A stretch of DNA of 64,000 nt from Dyella sp. AtDHG13 (GCF_003201105.1 NZ_QICJ01000013.1:95024-159023), one strand, 5' to 3'; shown: positions 26,871-37,135, counted from the stretch's first letter. Numbers and translations: made by a program. Notes: a model not told the origin generated them from the letters alone.

Positions 26871-28793
26871 TCAGCCGTTCGGCACCACCGGCAAGCTGAT
26901 CGAACTGGCCGTGCCCGGCGTATGCCAGACCCGCTGCGTGGCCTTCTGATAATCCGAAGGCTTCGCCTCGAAGATATTCGGCACGAAGGTCTGCGGGTTG
27001 CGGTCGTACAGCGGGAACAGGCTGGACTGCACCTGCACCATGATGCGGTGGCCCGGCTGGAACACGTGGTTGGCGGTGGGCAGGCCGAAGCTGTAGAGCA
27101 GCGGCTGGTCCGGCGTGAGCGCCTGCGCGTGTTCGAAGCTGGTGCGGTAGCGGCCGCGGAAGATGTCCAGCGACACCGCCAGTTCGTAGCCGCCCATCTC
27201 CGGGTTGGAAGGCACCGTGTCCGGATACACGTCGATCAGCTTCACCACCCAGTCGCTGTCGGTGCCGCTGGTGGAGGCGTACAGGTTCACCTGCGGCGCG
27301 CCGCCGATATGCACGGGCGCGGTGAGCGGCTCGCTCACGTAGGTGAGCACGTCCGGACGTCCATCCACGAAACGCTGGTCGTTGACCAGCCAGCGCGTCC
27401 ACGCGTCGTGGTCGGCGAAGTGCACCGGGCGCGGCTGGTACGGCACCGGTTTGGCCGGATCGGACACGTACTCGTCGTACTTGGCGGCATCGGCGGCCGG
27501 CGCGTTGAACGACAGCGAACCGTTGGCGCCCAGGTACAGCGCCTTGGGCTTGCTGGCGCAGCCCTTGTCGCAACTGAGCGGCCACGACTTGTAGCGGTCC
27601 CAGTGGTTTTCGCCGGTGTTGTAGATCAGCACCGGCGGCGTGTTCGCCTTGGGCGCGCCGGCCACCAGGTATTGGTCGAAGAAGGGCTTGAGCACATCGC
27701 GGCGGAATTGCAGCGCGGTATCGCCGTCCCACTGCAGCGGCCCCAGCGAATGCCCGTCGTAGTTCACCTGACTATGCCGCCACGGCCCCATCACGAGGAA
27801 GTTCTTGTCGTTGCCCTTGTCCTTGGGCTCCGTCGCCTCGTAGCTGTGGATGGCGCCCCACATGTCCTCCTGGTCCCACAGGCCCTGCAGCCACATGGTA
27901 GGCACGGTCAGCGGCTGCTGCGCCATCACCTTGTCCAGCGCCTGGTTCTGCCAGAACGCATCGTAGGACGGGTGTTCGTCGATCTTGCGCCAGAACGCCA
28001 GCTGCTCGAAGCCGTGCGCGCGGGCATAGTCGCCGGCGGAACCGGCCTGGAGGAAGTTGCTGTAGTCGTCGTAGCCCACGCGCGGAACGCCGCCCTTGCG
28101 GCCGCTCTTTTCGGCCGTCTGGCCGTAGATGTAGTCGAAGTTGGTCTGGCGGAAGGCGCCGTAGTGAAACCAGTCGTCGCCCATCCAGCCGTCGATCATC
28201 GGGCTTTCCGGCGCAGCCACCTTCAGCGCGGGATGCGGATGCACCAGCGCCATCACCACGGTGAAGCCTTCGTACGAGGAACCGAGCATGCCCACGCGGC
28301 CGTTCGATTCGGGGAGATTCTTCACCAGCCAGTCGATGGTGTCGTAGGCATCGGTGGAGTGGTCCACCTCGCTGGAGTTGAGCGGTCCGCGCAGCGGCCG
28401 CGTCATCACGTACTCGCCCTCGGAGCCGTACTTGCCACGCACGTCCTGGAACACGCGGATGTAGCCGCCGTGCACGAACACCTCGTCGCCCTGCGGCAGC
28501 GTGGCGTCCATGTGCGGCGAGGTGAACCGTTCGGCACGGCCGCTGGCGTCGTAGGGCGTGCGGGTGAGCAGGATGGGCGCGTTGTGCGCGTTCTTGGGGA
28601 TGACGATCACTGTGTGCAGCTTCACGCCGTCGCGCATCGGGATCATCACCTCGCGCTTCACGTAGTCGTAGCCGGCCGTGTCGGCCACGAAGGCCTTCGG
28701 TGAAATATCGGGCGTGAGCGGCGCGGTCTGGGCGAAGGCGCCGGTGAAGGCGACAAGCGTGGCGACGGCAAGCAGGGTACGGCGGATAGGCAT
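26871..28793 (-). CDS. Secreted alpha-amino-acid ester hydrolase (CocE/NonD family)
   Basis: 640 residues with a signal peptide ending near GAFA (21). The nucleophile motif GxSYxG is GSSYEG with Ser173. The rest of the alpha/beta hydrolase follows, with a cap, the catalytic His near VMGPWRHSQ, and a C-terminal jelly-roll X-Pro-like domain. The sequence is close to Xanthomonas and Acetobacter AEHs and glutaryl-7-ACA acylases, which cleave or transfer alpha-amino acyl groups, including on beta-lactams. Natural substrate unknown. Confidence 0.88.
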   Translation of the reverse strand: MPIRRTLLAVATLVAFTGAFAQTAPLTPDISPKAFVADTAGYDYVKREVMIPMRDGVKLHTVIVIPKNAHNAPILLTRTPYDASGRAERFTSPHMDATLPQGDEVFVHGGYIRVFQDVRGKYGSEGEYVMTRPLRGPLNSSEVDHSTDAYDTIDWLVKNLPESNGRVGMLGSSYEGFTVVMALVHPHPALKVAAPESPMIDGWMGDDWFHYGAFRQTNFDYIYGQTAEKSGRKGGVPRVGYDDYSNFLQAGSAGDYARAHGFEQLAFWRKIDEHPSYDAFWQNQALDKVMAQQPLTVPTMWLQGLWDQEDMWGAIHSYEATEPKDKGNDKNFLVMGPWRHSQVNYDGHSLGPLQWDGDTALQFRRDVLKPFFDQYLVAGAPKANTPPVLIYNTGENHWDRYKSWPLSCDKGCASKPKALYLGANGSLSFNAPAADAAKYDEYVSDPAKPVPYQPRPVHFADHDAWTRWLVNDQRFVDGRPDVLTYVSEPLTAPVHIGGAPQVNLYASTSGTDSDWVVKLIDVYPDTVPSNPEMGGYELAVSLDIFRGRYRTSFEHAQALTPDQPLLYSFGLPTANHVFQPGHRIMVQVQSSLFPLYDRNPQTFVPNIFEAKPSDYQKATQRVWHTPGTASSISLPVVPNG

Positions 28794-28863
28794 GATTCCT
28801 CCAGGCGGACGGTCGCCGTGCGTCAGGCGGTCCGGTGAGCGATGCGAAAGGGTGGTCCCGTAA

Positions 28864-29129
28864 GAGCCTGTTTACGATCTCCGCGTAGCCCGCGTTGTTC
28901 TTGAGTGGCTGCCCGGCGGCGCTGCGTGGCGCAGCGCCTGCCTGGTGGGCAGGTCAAGCCGCGCGGTGCCGTTGGGCGGCCACTCAAGAACAACCCTCCG
29001 GGCCGGGTCTGTTTGCCCGCAGGCCGGCGTCATCACTCGGTCGTGTACGGACGTACACGACCTCGCTCTTCCTTGTCCTGCGTGCAAACAGCTCCCGGCG
29101 CGGGCCACGCGGAGATCGTAAACAGGCTC
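28864..29129. mobile_element. 266-bp MITE with 31-bp inverted ends and TAA flanks
   Basis: The terminal inverted repeats begin GAGCCTGTTTACGATCTCC and run 31 bases with one mismatch; the right copy is at about 29099-29129. TAA flanks both ends (28861-28863 and 29130-29132), as a 3-bp target duplication. A second inverted pair of 16 bp (GTTGTTCTTGAGTGGC) lies at 28894-28909 and 28979-28994. No real coding frame is inside. The 484-base gap 28794-29277 holds nothing else. Confidence 0.8.
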
Positions 29130-29277
29130 TAAGGACTGTAAGCGAGCTGTCATCGTCCTCCCACCATGACTTCCTGCCTATACGAAGGCGCCACGCCATC
29201 GCGATTGCGCAAGAATGGGAACGCTGCCGTGGATCGCGCTCGCCACACTGGCCTTCACCTTGCCGGGAAGCATCGCC

Positions 29278-30165
29278 ATGAAAGCCAATACGCGACAGGA
29301 CTACCTGCAACGCATCGACCGCGTGGTCGCCGCGCTGCAGGGCGCGGTGGAGCAGGGCGGAGAGCTGCCGGAACTGGCACGGCTCGCTGCCGTGGCCCAT
29401 CTGTCGCCGTTTCATTTCCATCGCATCTACCGGGCGCTGTCCGGCGAAACCGTGGGCCAGACGGTGGCGCGCCTGCGCCTGCTGCGCGCGCTGCAATTGC
29501 TGGCGGAGCCTTCGGAACGGGTCACCGAGACGGCCCTGGCCGTGGGCTACGAGACGCCGCAGGCCTTCGCCAGGGCGTTCCGCCAGGCTTTCGACGCGTC
29601 GCCCAGCGAGTGGCGCGGACAACACGAGCGCCTGCAGGAGGCCATGCAGCGGCTGCGTTCGCCTGCCGTTGCCGGCGACGCCGGTGCCGTGGCCATGCGG
29701 GTGGAAGTGGTTTCGGTGGAGCCGTTTCGCGTGGTCGCCACCCGTTACGACGGCGACTATCGCGACCTGGACAAGGCGTATGGACGTCTATTCGAATGGG
29801 CGGCCGGCCACGCGCTGCTGGAACGCATGGCGGGCATCTACGGTGTAGCGCACGATGGCGGCCCGGATGCCAGCTACGATCGTGGCGCGTTCGATTGCGC
29901 GATCGCCTTCCATGGCGGCGACGTGGCGACCGACGGTTACACCTTTCCGCTCCAGCTGGGCGGCGGACTGTGGGCTCGCTGGCGTCACGTCGGCTCTTAC
30001 GATCATCTCGGTGCGCAGACGGATCGCCTGGTCGCCGCCTGGCTTCCCGACAGTGGCTACGTGCTGCGGGACGAGGCGCCGTTCCGGCACTTCCTCGATG
30101 ATCCCGAGGACGTGCCGGAGGCGGCATTGCGTGCGGATGTCTACCTGCCCATCGCGCCGGGCTGA
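29278..30165 (+). CDS. AraC-type regulator with GyrI-like effector domain
   Basis: 295 residues. The N-terminal AraC double helix-turn-helix (about 1-110) has LARLAAVAHLSPFHFHRIYRALSGETVGQ and ALAVGYETPQAFARAFRQAF. The C-terminal GyrI-like domain (about 130-295) has VVSVEPFRVVATRYDGDYRDLDKAYGRL. This is the Rob/SoxS-with-GyrI layout used by multidrug-sensing regulators. ATG 29278 with GGGAAG is used; ATG 29215 adds a hydrophobic leader unlike the family. Confidence 0.87.
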   Translation: MKANTRQDYLQRIDRVVAALQGAVEQGGELPELARLAAVAHLSPFHFHRIYRALSGETVGQTVARLRLLRALQLLAEPSERVTETALAVGYETPQAFARAFRQAFDASPSEWRGQHERLQEAMQRLRSPAVAGDAGAVAMRVEVVSVEPFRVVATRYDGDYRDLDKAYGRLFEWAAGHALLERMAGIYGVAHDGGPDASYDRGAFDCAIAFHGGDVATDGYTFPLQLGGGLWARWRHVGSYDHLGAQTDRLVAAWLPDSGYVLRDEAPFRHFLDDPEDVPEAALRADVYLPIAPG

Positions 30166-30177
30166 CGCATCGCGCAT

Positions 30178-30612
30178 TCAACCGCCATGTTCGGCCCACG
30201 GGTCGTAGCTGCCGAACGACCACAGATGGCCTTCCGGATCGCGGCAGCTGTAGCCCGCGCCGCCGTAATCCTTCTCGGCGTAGTCGTCCACGATCACCGC
30301 GCCGGCGGCCTTGGCCCGCTCGTAGTGCGCCTTGCAGTCTTGGACGACGACATAGGGGCACTGCGTCTCGTGCAGGTCGGTCTGGTCGGGCTGGAGGATG
30401 CGCTTGCCGAACTCGTTGTCCCTGACCGAGCCCAGCATCACCATGCCGCTGCCATGGACGAGCTGCGCATGCGCGACCCCGCCCCCGTCGTCGTCATACA
30501 CCGCCTGCTTGCTGAAGCCGAAAGCCTTGCACAGCCACGCGATGGCGGCGTGCGCGTCGCGGTAGCGCATGCAGGGGATGACAGTGCTTCCGGAACTGCG
30601 TGGGGCGTTCAT
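30178..30612 (-). CDS. VOC-superfamily glyoxalase-like protein
   Basis: 144 residues. N-terminal VIPCMRYRDAHAAIAWLCKAFGF and C-terminal YAEKDYGGAGYSCRDPEGHLWSFGSYDPW are typical of the PhnB/VOC group. Convergent with the AraC-GyrI gene. Substrate unknown. Confidence 0.85.
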   Translation of the reverse strand: MNAPRSSGSTVIPCMRYRDAHAAIAWLCKAFGFSKQAVYDDDGGGVAHAQLVHGSGMVMLGSVRDNEFGKRILQPDQTDLHETQCPYVVVQDCKAHYERAKAAGAVIVDDYAEKDYGGAGYSCRDPEGHLWSFGSYDPWAEHGG

Positions 30613-30756
30613 GGGCTGTGCTCCTTCGGTTGGATGGGTCCAGCCTAGCCAATCGCGCGAGGTTGTCTTGTGGATTTTCCGAGTGGGCGGCGGGGCTCAG
30701 GCGGGGCTCGCCGATGATCGATGCAAAGTCCACCAACGTGCGTCCGCTCCACGCTC

Positions 30757-30889
30757 CCCTCACCGTCATTCCCGCGAAAGCGGGAATCCAGCGTCTTTTC
30801 CCGTTGCGACTGAAGCATAAAGGCACTGGATGACCAGCCCTTTGGCTGTTGAAAAGCACCTCCCGCTTTCGCGGAAATGACGGTGAGGA
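30757..30889. repeat. REP-like inverted-repeat element, family A copy 2
   Basis: Ends are inverted copies of CCTCACCGTCATTCC, with the same interior as the element at 9215-9346 (AAAGGCACTGGATGACCAGCC, GGCTGTTGAAAAG). About 20 bases outside its right end lies GAGATCGTCAACAGGCTCC, which resembles the end of the MITE at 28864-29129. The 395-base gap 30613-31007 holds no gene. Confidence 0.85.
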
Positions 30890-31007
30890 AAAAACAGGCC
30901 GCCTTGAGGGAGATCGTCAACAGGCTCCAAGGGATCACGAGAGGTTCACCGTCCGAGGTGCCATGCTTTGCCATTCCATTTCATTCATCCGTCTGGGGAG
31001 CAAAAGC

Positions 31008-31565
31008 ATGAGCAAGATTCGCGTAGCCGTTCTGGTGGGCAGCCTGCGCAAGGATTCCTTCAACCGCCACCTGGCCCGTGCGGTGGAGCGGTTGGCCCCG
31101 GCGGATTTCAGTTTCGACCACGTGCGCATCGACAACCTGCCGCTGTATGACCAGGATTTCGATGGCGCTTACCCGGCCGAATGCCAACGGCTCAAGGATG
31201 AGGTCGCCGCCGCGGACGCGCTGCTGTTCGTCACGCCGGAATACAATCGCTCCATCCCCGGCGTGCTGAAGAACGCCATCGACATCGCCTCGCGCCCGTG
31301 GGGCACCAACTCCTTCGCGGGCAAGCCGGGCGGCGTGGTCGGCGTGTCCGTGGGCGCCACCGGCACCGCGCTCGCCCAGCAGCACTTGCGCAATGTGCTG
31401 TCCTATCTGGACGTGGCCGTGCTGCCGCAGCCGGAGGTGTTCATCCAGAACAAGGAAGGCCTGTTCAGCGCTGATGGCCAGATCGGCAACGAAGGCACGC
31501 AGAAGTTCCTGCAGGGCTTCGTGGATCGCTACGTGGCCTGGGTGAAACTGCACCTACAACGCTGA
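31008..31565 (+). CDS. NADPH-dependent FMN reductase
   Basis: 185 residues. Flavodoxin-like fold with IRVAVLVGSLRKDSFNRHLA (FMN phosphate loop), DALLFVTPEYNRSIPGVLKNAIDIAS and the GKPGGVVGVSVGATG strand. The family reduces FMN or quinones, and some members act on azo dyes or chromate. TGGGGAG precedes the ATG. Convergent with ppk1. Confidence 0.9.
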   Translation: MSKIRVAVLVGSLRKDSFNRHLARAVERLAPADFSFDHVRIDNLPLYDQDFDGAYPAECQRLKDEVAAADALLFVTPEYNRSIPGVLKNAIDIASRPWGTNSFAGKPGGVVGVSVGATGTALAQQHLRNVLSYLDVAVLPQPEVFIQNKEGLFSADGQIGNEGTQKFLQGFVDRYVAWVKLHLQR

Positions 31566-31614
31566 GCGGCGCCTTCCCGGGGAGCGCGCGATGCGCCCCT
31601 CGGGGATGCAGGGC

Positions 31615-33792
31615 TCAGGCTTCGGCGGCCGTCGCGCCGGAACCGCAGAGCTTCTCAAGCAATTGCACCTGCACGTTGCGCGGCGCTTGCGCGGCGTTGG
31701 GCTTGGTGCGGGTATAACGGCCGTCGGCGTGCAGCAGCCACGCGCTGGAGTTGTCGGAAAGGTACAGCTCCAGTTCCTTCTTCAAGCGGCCCTGCAGCTT
31801 CTTGCCTTCCACCGGGAAGCCGGTTTCCACGCGGCGGTCCAGGTTGCGTTCCATCAGGTCGGCGCTGGCGAGATAGAACTGTTCGTCGCCGTTGTTGTGG
31901 AACCAGTACACGCGGCTGTGTTCCAGGAAGCGCCCGACGATGGAGCGCACGCGGATGTTGTGCGACACGCCCGGCACGCCGGGACGCAGGCAGCACATGC
32001 CGCGCACGATCAGGTCCACCTTCACGCCCGCCATGCTGGCCTTGTACAGCGCGCGGATCATCTTGGCGTCGGTGACGGCATTGACCTTGATGATGATCTG
32101 CGCGGGCTTGCCGGCCGCCGCGTGCGCGGTCTCGCGTGCGATCAGTTCCAGCAGGGTCTTCTTCAGGGTGAACGGCGCATGCAGCAGCTTCTTCATCTGC
32201 AGCAGCTTGCCCATGCCGGTGAGCTGGCTGAACAGCTTGTGCACGTCCTCACACAGCGCCTGGTCGGAGGTGAGCAGGCTGTAGTCGGTGTACAGGCGCG
32301 CGTTGCCGGTGTGGTAGTTGCCGGTGCCCAGGTGCGCGTAGCGCACCAGTTCCTCGCCTTCGCGGCGCTGGATGAGCATGAGCTTGGCGTGCGTCTTCAC
32401 GCCCACCACGCCGTAGATCACCATGGCGCCGGCCTGCTGCAGGCGCGAGGCCAGCGAGAGGTTGGATTCCTCGTCGAAACGCGCGCGCAGCTCGATGACG
32501 ACGGTGACTTCCTTGCCGGCGCGTGCCGCATCCACCAGCGCGTCGACGATCTCGGAATTGGCGCCGCTGCGGTAGAGCGTCTGCTTGATCGCCAGCACGT
32601 TCGGGTCTTTCGCGGCCTGGTGCAGCAGGTCCACCACCGGCGCGAACGATTCGTACGGATGCAGCAGCAGCACGTCCTGCCGTCCGATGACCTGGAACAG
32701 GTCCTCGGCCTTCTTGAGCGCCTTGGGAATGGACGGCGTGAACGGCGGGTACTGCAGTTCCGGGCGGCTGGTCTTGCTGATCAGGCCGAACAGGCGGGCG
32801 AGATTCACAGGCCCGTTCACTTCGTACATCTCGGCGGCGGTCAGGCCAAACTGGCGCAGCAGGTAGTCGGTGAGTTCCTGCGGACAGTTGTCGGCCACCT
32901 CCAGGCGCACGGCGTCGCCGAAGCGACGCGAATACAGCTCGCCGCGCAGCGCGCGCGCCAGGTCTTCGACGTCTTCCGGGTCGATGGTGAGGTCGGCGTT
33001 GCGCGTCAGGCGGAACTGATAGCAGCCGCGCACGGACATGCCGGGGAAGAGTTCCTCGGTGTGCGCATGGATGATGGAGGAGAGCAGCACGAAGTTCTCG
33101 CCGCCCTCGCACACGTCGTCCGGCAGGCGGATCAGGCGCGGCAGCACGCGCGGCGCGGGCACCACGGCCAGGCCGGAGTCGCGGCCGAACGCATCCGTGC
33201 CTTCCAGCTGCACGATGAAGTTGAGGCTCTTGTTGACCAGCAGCGGGAATGGATGCGTCGGGTCCAGGCCGATCGGCGTCACCAGGGGCGCTACCTCATG
33301 GCGGAAGTAGCGCCGCACCCACATCTTCTGCTTGTTCGACCACTCGTTGCGCCGCACGATGCGAATGCCGTGACGCGCCAGCTCCGGCAGGATCTTGTCG
33401 TTGAGGATGGCGTACTGGCGTTCGATCTGCTTGTGCGTGATCTCGCTGATCTCGGCGAGCGCCTTGCGCGGCGCCACGCCGTCGGAGCCCACGATTTCAT
33501 GGTCGAACGCGATCTGGCTCTTGAGGCCCGCCACGCGGATCTCGAAGAACTCGTCCAGGTTGCTGGAAAAGATCAGCAGGAACTTGAGGCGTTCCAGGAT
33601 GGGCTTGCTTTCGTCCAGCGCCTGTTCGAGCACGCGGATGTTGAACTGCAGCTGCGACAGCTCGCGGTTGATGTAGAGCGCGGGGTCGTTGAGGTCCGGC
33701 GCGGGGGCGGGGGCATCGGCGGGCGCGGAACGCGCGGGGTCGGCGGCGACGGCGTCACGCTCGGCGCTGTTACGGACGACATCGGTACTCAT
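31615..33792 (-). CDS. ppk1: Polyphosphate kinase 1
   Basis: 725 residues, the normal PPK1 size, with an extra Ala/Pro-rich N-terminus (about 1-36). N domain begins [17 protein letters not shown]; the catalytic PLD-like domains hold [22 protein letters not shown] with the phosphorylated His and the second catalytic His in [13 protein letters not shown]. It makes polyphosphate from ATP. ATG at 33792 is used because it is the first Met before the conserved start. Confidence 0.96.
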   Translation of the reverse strand: MSTDVVRNSAERDAVAADPARSAPADAPAPAPDLNDPALYINRELSQLQFNIRVLEQALDESKPILERLKFLLIFSSNLDEFFEIRVAGLKSQIAFDHEIVGSDGVAPRKALAEISEITHKQIERQYAILNDKILPELARHGIRIVRRNEWSNKQKMWVRRYFRHEVAPLVTPIGLDPTHPFPLLVNKSLNFIVQLEGTDAFGRDSGLAVVPAPRVLPRLIRLPDDVCEGGENFVLLSSIIHAHTEELFPGMSVRGCYQFRLTRNADLTIDPEDVEDLARALRGELYSRRFGDAVRLEVADNCPQELTDYLLRQFGLTAAEMYEVNGPVNLARLFGLISKTSRPELQYPPFTPSIPKALKKAEDLFQVIGRQDVLLLHPYESFAPVVDLLHQAAKDPNVLAIKQTLYRSGANSEIVDALVDAARAGKEVTVVIELRARFDEESNLSLASRLQQAGAMVIYGVVGVKTHAKLMLIQRREGEELVRYAHLGTGNYHTGNARLYTDYSLLTSDQALCEDVHKLFSQLTGMGKLLQMKKLLHAPFTLKKTLLELIARETAHAAAGKPAQIIIKVNAVTDAKMIRALYKASMAGVKVDLIVRGMCCLRPGVPGVSHNIRVRSIVGRFLEHSRVYWFHNNGDEQFYLASADLMERNLDRRVETGFPVEGKKLQGRLKKELELYLSDNSSAWLLHADGRYTRTKPNAAQAPRNVQVQLLEKLCGSGATAAEA

Positions 33793-33989
33793 CGGTTCAC
33801 CGTTGGGCAGGCGGGCGCGACAGGGCGCGCAGTCCGCAAAGAAACATAGTACGGCTCCGATAACGACCGGGCCATGGCAGCGCAGTACGAATATCGCACT
33901 GTCGCACGTCGGACATGGTGCACATGGCAGCTGACGCAACCATGACAATGCATGCACGCATGTCACCGGGTCGTGAGGCGGTGCGCGGT

Positions 33990-34820
33990 TTATTTCCCGG
34001 CCGCGGGCGACGCCAGATAACGGCTGGGCGCCATGCCGAGCACGCGCCGGAATGCGGCGGTGAAGGCGCTGGGGTTGCCATAGCCCAGGTCCACCGCCAC
34101 CTGCGTGATGGCCTCGCCGTTGGCCAGCCGCGTCAGCGCCGACAGCAGGCAGGCCTGCTGCCGCCACGCGGTGAAGCTCATGCCGGTTTCCTCGCGGAAC
34201 GTGCGCGTGAAATGGCGGCGGCTCATGCCGGCCTGGCGCGCCATGTCGTCGATCTTCACTTCCTGCGAAGGCTGCTCCAGCAGCTGGCGGCACAGCATGG
34301 CAAGGCGCTTTTCGTGCGGCAGCGGTGCGCTGAGCGGCAGGACCGGCATGCGGCGGATTTCGTCCACCAGCAGGGCCATGAGGCGTCCGTCGCGCCCGTC
34401 CAGCGCGTATTCGGCGGGCAAGTCCACCGCTTCCATCAGCAGCTCGTGCAGCAGGGGAGAGACGGCGATGACCTGGCAATGCGTGGCCAATCCTGCCGCG
34501 AGCGTGGCCTCGGGCGTCACGTAGGCGCTGCGCGTGGCGACGGGGCCGGTCATGTGCACTTCGTGCATCACGCCCGGGGGAATCCACAGCGCACGCCGCG
34601 GCGGCACCACCCAGCTGCCTTCGCTGGTGATGGTGGTGAGCACGCCGGTGGAGGCATAGAGCAACTGGCCGCGCCGGTGCGAATGCGGCGGCAGCACCTG
34701 GTGCGTGACGTATTCGTTGCCCGTCGCGATCACGTCGCGAGGTGTCTGGTCATACGCTTCGGCGCGGACGTTGCGCACGGCTTTGGCCCATTTTCGACAG
34801 AAATTGACCCGGCGATGCAT
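33990..34820 (-). CDS. AraC-family regulator with N-terminal cupin
   Basis: About 276 residues. The N-terminal cupin is visible in [22 protein letters not shown] and [19 protein letters not shown]. The C-terminal double helix-turn-helix is [28 protein letters not shown] with [23 protein letters not shown]. Divergent from the MFS pump 85 bases away, so it probably controls that gene. The start at 34820 is the first sensible Met; longer readings to 34976 are possible. Confidence 0.82.
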   Translation of the reverse strand: MHRRVNFCRKWAKAVRNVRAEAYDQTPRDVIATGNEYVTHQVLPPHSHRRGQLLYASTGVLTTITSEGSWVVPPRRALWIPPGVMHEVHMTGPVATRSAYVTPEATLAAGLATHCQVIAVSPLLHELLMEAVDLPAEYALDGRDGRLMALLVDEIRRMPVLPLSAPLPHEKRLAMLCRQLLEQPSQEVKIDDMARQAGMSRRHFTRTFREETGMSFTAWRQQACLLSALTRLANGEAITQVAVDLGYGNPSAFTAAFRRVLGMAPSRYLASPAAGK

Positions 34821-34905
34821 GCGGGCCGGCGCCAGCCACTTTAAGGTGGGCTCCCCGGCGGCGCAACCGCGTCGTCTTGCCGCAGACCACCCCTGTCGAG
34901 TCATC

Positions 34906-36156
34906 ATGCAAACCCGCGTCGAAGACATGCCGTCGGCCTCCGCGCCTCCCGTCGTACCTGCCGCCACGGCCGCCAAGCCGGCGGATCACGCCACCGAGTT
35001 CCGCATCCTGGGCGCGATCAGCTTCTCGCACCTGCTCAACGACATGATCCAGTCGTTGATCCTGGCGATCTATCCGATCCTCAAGAGCGGTTTCGATCTC
35101 AGCTTCGCGCAGATCGGCACGATCACGCTGACCTATCAGATCACTGCCTCGCTGCTGCAGCCGGCGGTGGGGCTGATCACCGACAGGAAGCCGATGCCGT
35201 ATTCCCTGCCCATCGGCATGGGTTTCACGCTGTGCGGCCTGCTGCTGCTCGCCACGGCGCCGAACTTCGCCGTGCTGCTGGTGGCGGCGGCGCTGGTGGG
35301 TACAGGCTCGTCGGTGTTCCATCCGGAATCCTCCCGCGTGGCGCGCATGGCTTCGGGCGGGCGCCATGGCCTGGCGCAATCGCTGTTCCAGGTGGGCGGC
35401 AATGCGGGCGCCTCGCTCGGTCCGTTGCTGGCCGCGTGGATCATCGTGCCGCACGGCCAGCGCAGCGTGGCGTGGTTCGCGCTGGCGGCCCTGCTGGCCA
35501 TCGTGGTGCTGCTGCAGGTGAGCCGCTGGTATCGCGACCACCACGCCGTGCGCGGCAAGCCCAAGGCGCGCGGCGCGTCGCACGTCGTGCTCACGCAGGG
35601 ACAGGTGGTGTGGTCGCTGCTGATCCTGGGCCTGCTGATCTTCTCCAAGTATTTCTATCTCGCGAGCATCAGCAGCTATTACACGTTCTTCCTGATGCAC
35701 AAGTTCGGCGTGTCCGTGCAGAACGCGCAGGCGCACCTGTTCGTGTTCCTGTTCGCGGTGGCGGCCGGTTCGCTGATTGGCGGCCCGGTGGGCGATCGCA
35801 TCGGCCGCAAGTGGGTGATCTGGGCGTCGATCCTGGGCGTGGCGCCGTTCACGCTGATCCTGCCGCATGCGAGCCTGTTCTGGACGGGCGTGCTCACGGT
35901 GATCATCGGCCTGATCCTTGCCTCGGCGTTCTCGGCCATCCTGGTCTACGCGCAGGAGCTGATTCCGGGGCGCGTGGGCACCGTGTCGGGCCTGTTCTTC
36001 GGCTTCGCCTTCGGGATGGGCGGCATCGGAGCGGCCGTGCTGGGCCACATCGCCGATGCGCGCGGCATCGAATACGTGTACGGCCTGTGCGCCTACCTGC
36101 CGCTGATCGGCATCATCACGGCGTTCCTGCCCAACCTGGAACGCAAGAACGCCTGA
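34906..36156 (+). CDS. MFS transporter, fosmidomycin-resistance (Fsr) type
   Basis: 416 residues with 12 predicted membrane helices in two halves. Fsr-like features are ISFSHLLNDMIQSLILAIYPILK in helix 1, TYQITASLLQPAVGLITDRKP, GTGSSVFHPESSRVARMASGGRHG and VGDRIGRKWVIW before helix 8. Family members export fosmidomycin and related small compounds. An AraC gene is divergent and adjacent. Start at ATG 34906; a second Met at 34927 is possible. Confidence 0.88.
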   Translation: MQTRVEDMPSASAPPVVPAATAAKPADHATEFRILGAISFSHLLNDMIQSLILAIYPILKSGFDLSFAQIGTITLTYQITASLLQPAVGLITDRKPMPYSLPIGMGFTLCGLLLLATAPNFAVLLVAAALVGTGSSVFHPESSRVARMASGGRHGLAQSLFQVGGNAGASLGPLLAAWIIVPHGQRSVAWFALAALLAIVVLLQVSRWYRDHHAVRGKPKARGASHVVLTQGQVVWSLLILGLLIFSKYFYLASISSYYTFFLMHKFGVSVQNAQAHLFVFLFAVAAGSLIGGPVGDRIGRKWVIWASILGVAPFTLILPHASLFWTGVLTVIIGLILASAFSAILVYAQELIPGRVGTVSGLFFGFAFGMGGIGAAVLGHIADARGIEYVYGLCAYLPLIGIITAFLPNLERKNA

Positions 36157-36163
36157 CCTGATC

Positions 36164-37135
36164 TCAGAGGGCGTGCGGTGGCACGCCCTCGCGGGTCATC
36201 TTCACCGGCAGGATCTTGCCGTCGGCATCGAACTCCATGCGATCGATGCACACCTCGCGATGGTTGCCATCGGTGTCGCCCAGTGGGTGGCGGTGGTAGA
36301 CGATGAACCAGCTGTCATCGCGCGCCACGTGGAAGACCGAGTGGTGCCCGGCGCCGGTGCCGATGGTCGGGTCCTGCTGCAGGATCTTCCCGATGCGCTT
36401 GAACGGCCCCAGTGGCGAGTCGCCGATGGCGTAGGCCACGGAATAATCCGGGCCCGTCCAGCCGCCCTCGGACCACATGAAGTAGTACTTGCCGTTGCGC
36501 TTGAACATCAGCGGGCCTTCCACGTATTCCGGCGATGGCGTGATCTCGTGCCAGGTCTTGCCGTCCGCCGTGGGCTCCACGCCGCTGAAATCCGGCTTGA
36601 GCTTCACCACGTTGGCGTGTTTCCAGCCGCCGTAGATCAGATACCAGCTGCCGTCGCCATCATGGAACACGAACGGATCGATCGGCTGCGCGCCGTTGTG
36701 GAACGCATCGACCAACGGATGGCCGAGCAGATCCTTGTACGGTCCTTCCGGATGGTCGGCCACCGCCACGCCGATGCCGCCGAGTTGCTTGTCGTTCTGG
36801 ATGTCGTTGGCGGCGAAGAAGAAGTAGTACTTGCCGTCCTTCTCCGTCATCGCGGGCGCCCACATGGCCTTCTTCGCCCACGGCACGTCGGCCATGCGCA
36901 GCACGCCCGCGTGCTTGGTCCAATGCACCAGATCATCGGACGAGAATGCATCGAAGCTCGTCTGCTCGCTGTAGCGCAGCGACGTGGTGGGATAGATCCA
37001 GTACTGGTGCTGGAAGATGGCCGCTTCCGGGTCGGCATACCAGCCGGGAAATACCGGGTTGGATGCGTGTGCGACTCCGGTCAGCAAAAGACCGGCGGCG
37101 AAGGCGGCGTGGATCAGCATCCTGCACTGGCGCAT
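36164..37135 (-). CDS. Secreted glycoside hydrolase family 43 protein
   Basis: 323 residues with a signal peptide (cut near VAHA). The five-bladed beta-propeller has the three acidic residues expected of GH43: Asp in PGWYADPEAAIF, Asp in AQPIDPFVFHDGDG, and Glu in SPEYVEGPLMF. Family members are exo- or endo-arabinanases, xylosidases and similar pentose-polymer enzymes. Substrate cannot be told. ATG 37135 is taken as start. Confidence 0.88.
   Translation of the reverse strand: MRQCRMLIHAAFAAGLLLTGVAHASNPVFPGWYADPEAAIFQHQYWIYPTTSLRYSEQTSFDAFSSDDLVHWTKHAGVLRMADVPWAKKAMWAPAMTEKDGKYYFFFAANDIQNDKQLGGIGVAVADHPEGPYKDLLGHPLVDAFHNGAQPIDPFVFHDGDGSWYLIYGGWKHANVVKLKPDFSGVEPTADGKTWHEITPSPEYVEGPLMFKRNGKYYFMWSEGGWTGPDYSVAYAIGDSPLGPFKRIGKILQQDPTIGTGAGHHSVFHVARDDSWFIVYHRHPLGDTDGNHREVCIDRMEFDADGKILPVKMTREGVPPHAL

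Noticed and set aside
29215..29277. Upstream start giving the AraC-GyrI protein a hydrophobic leader
   Set aside because: The leader is unlike the family and the ATG at 29278 has a better ribosome site and position.
32249..33112. Alternative frames inside ppk1
   Set aside because: All are shadows of the 725-residue ppk1 frame with its catalytic histidines intact.
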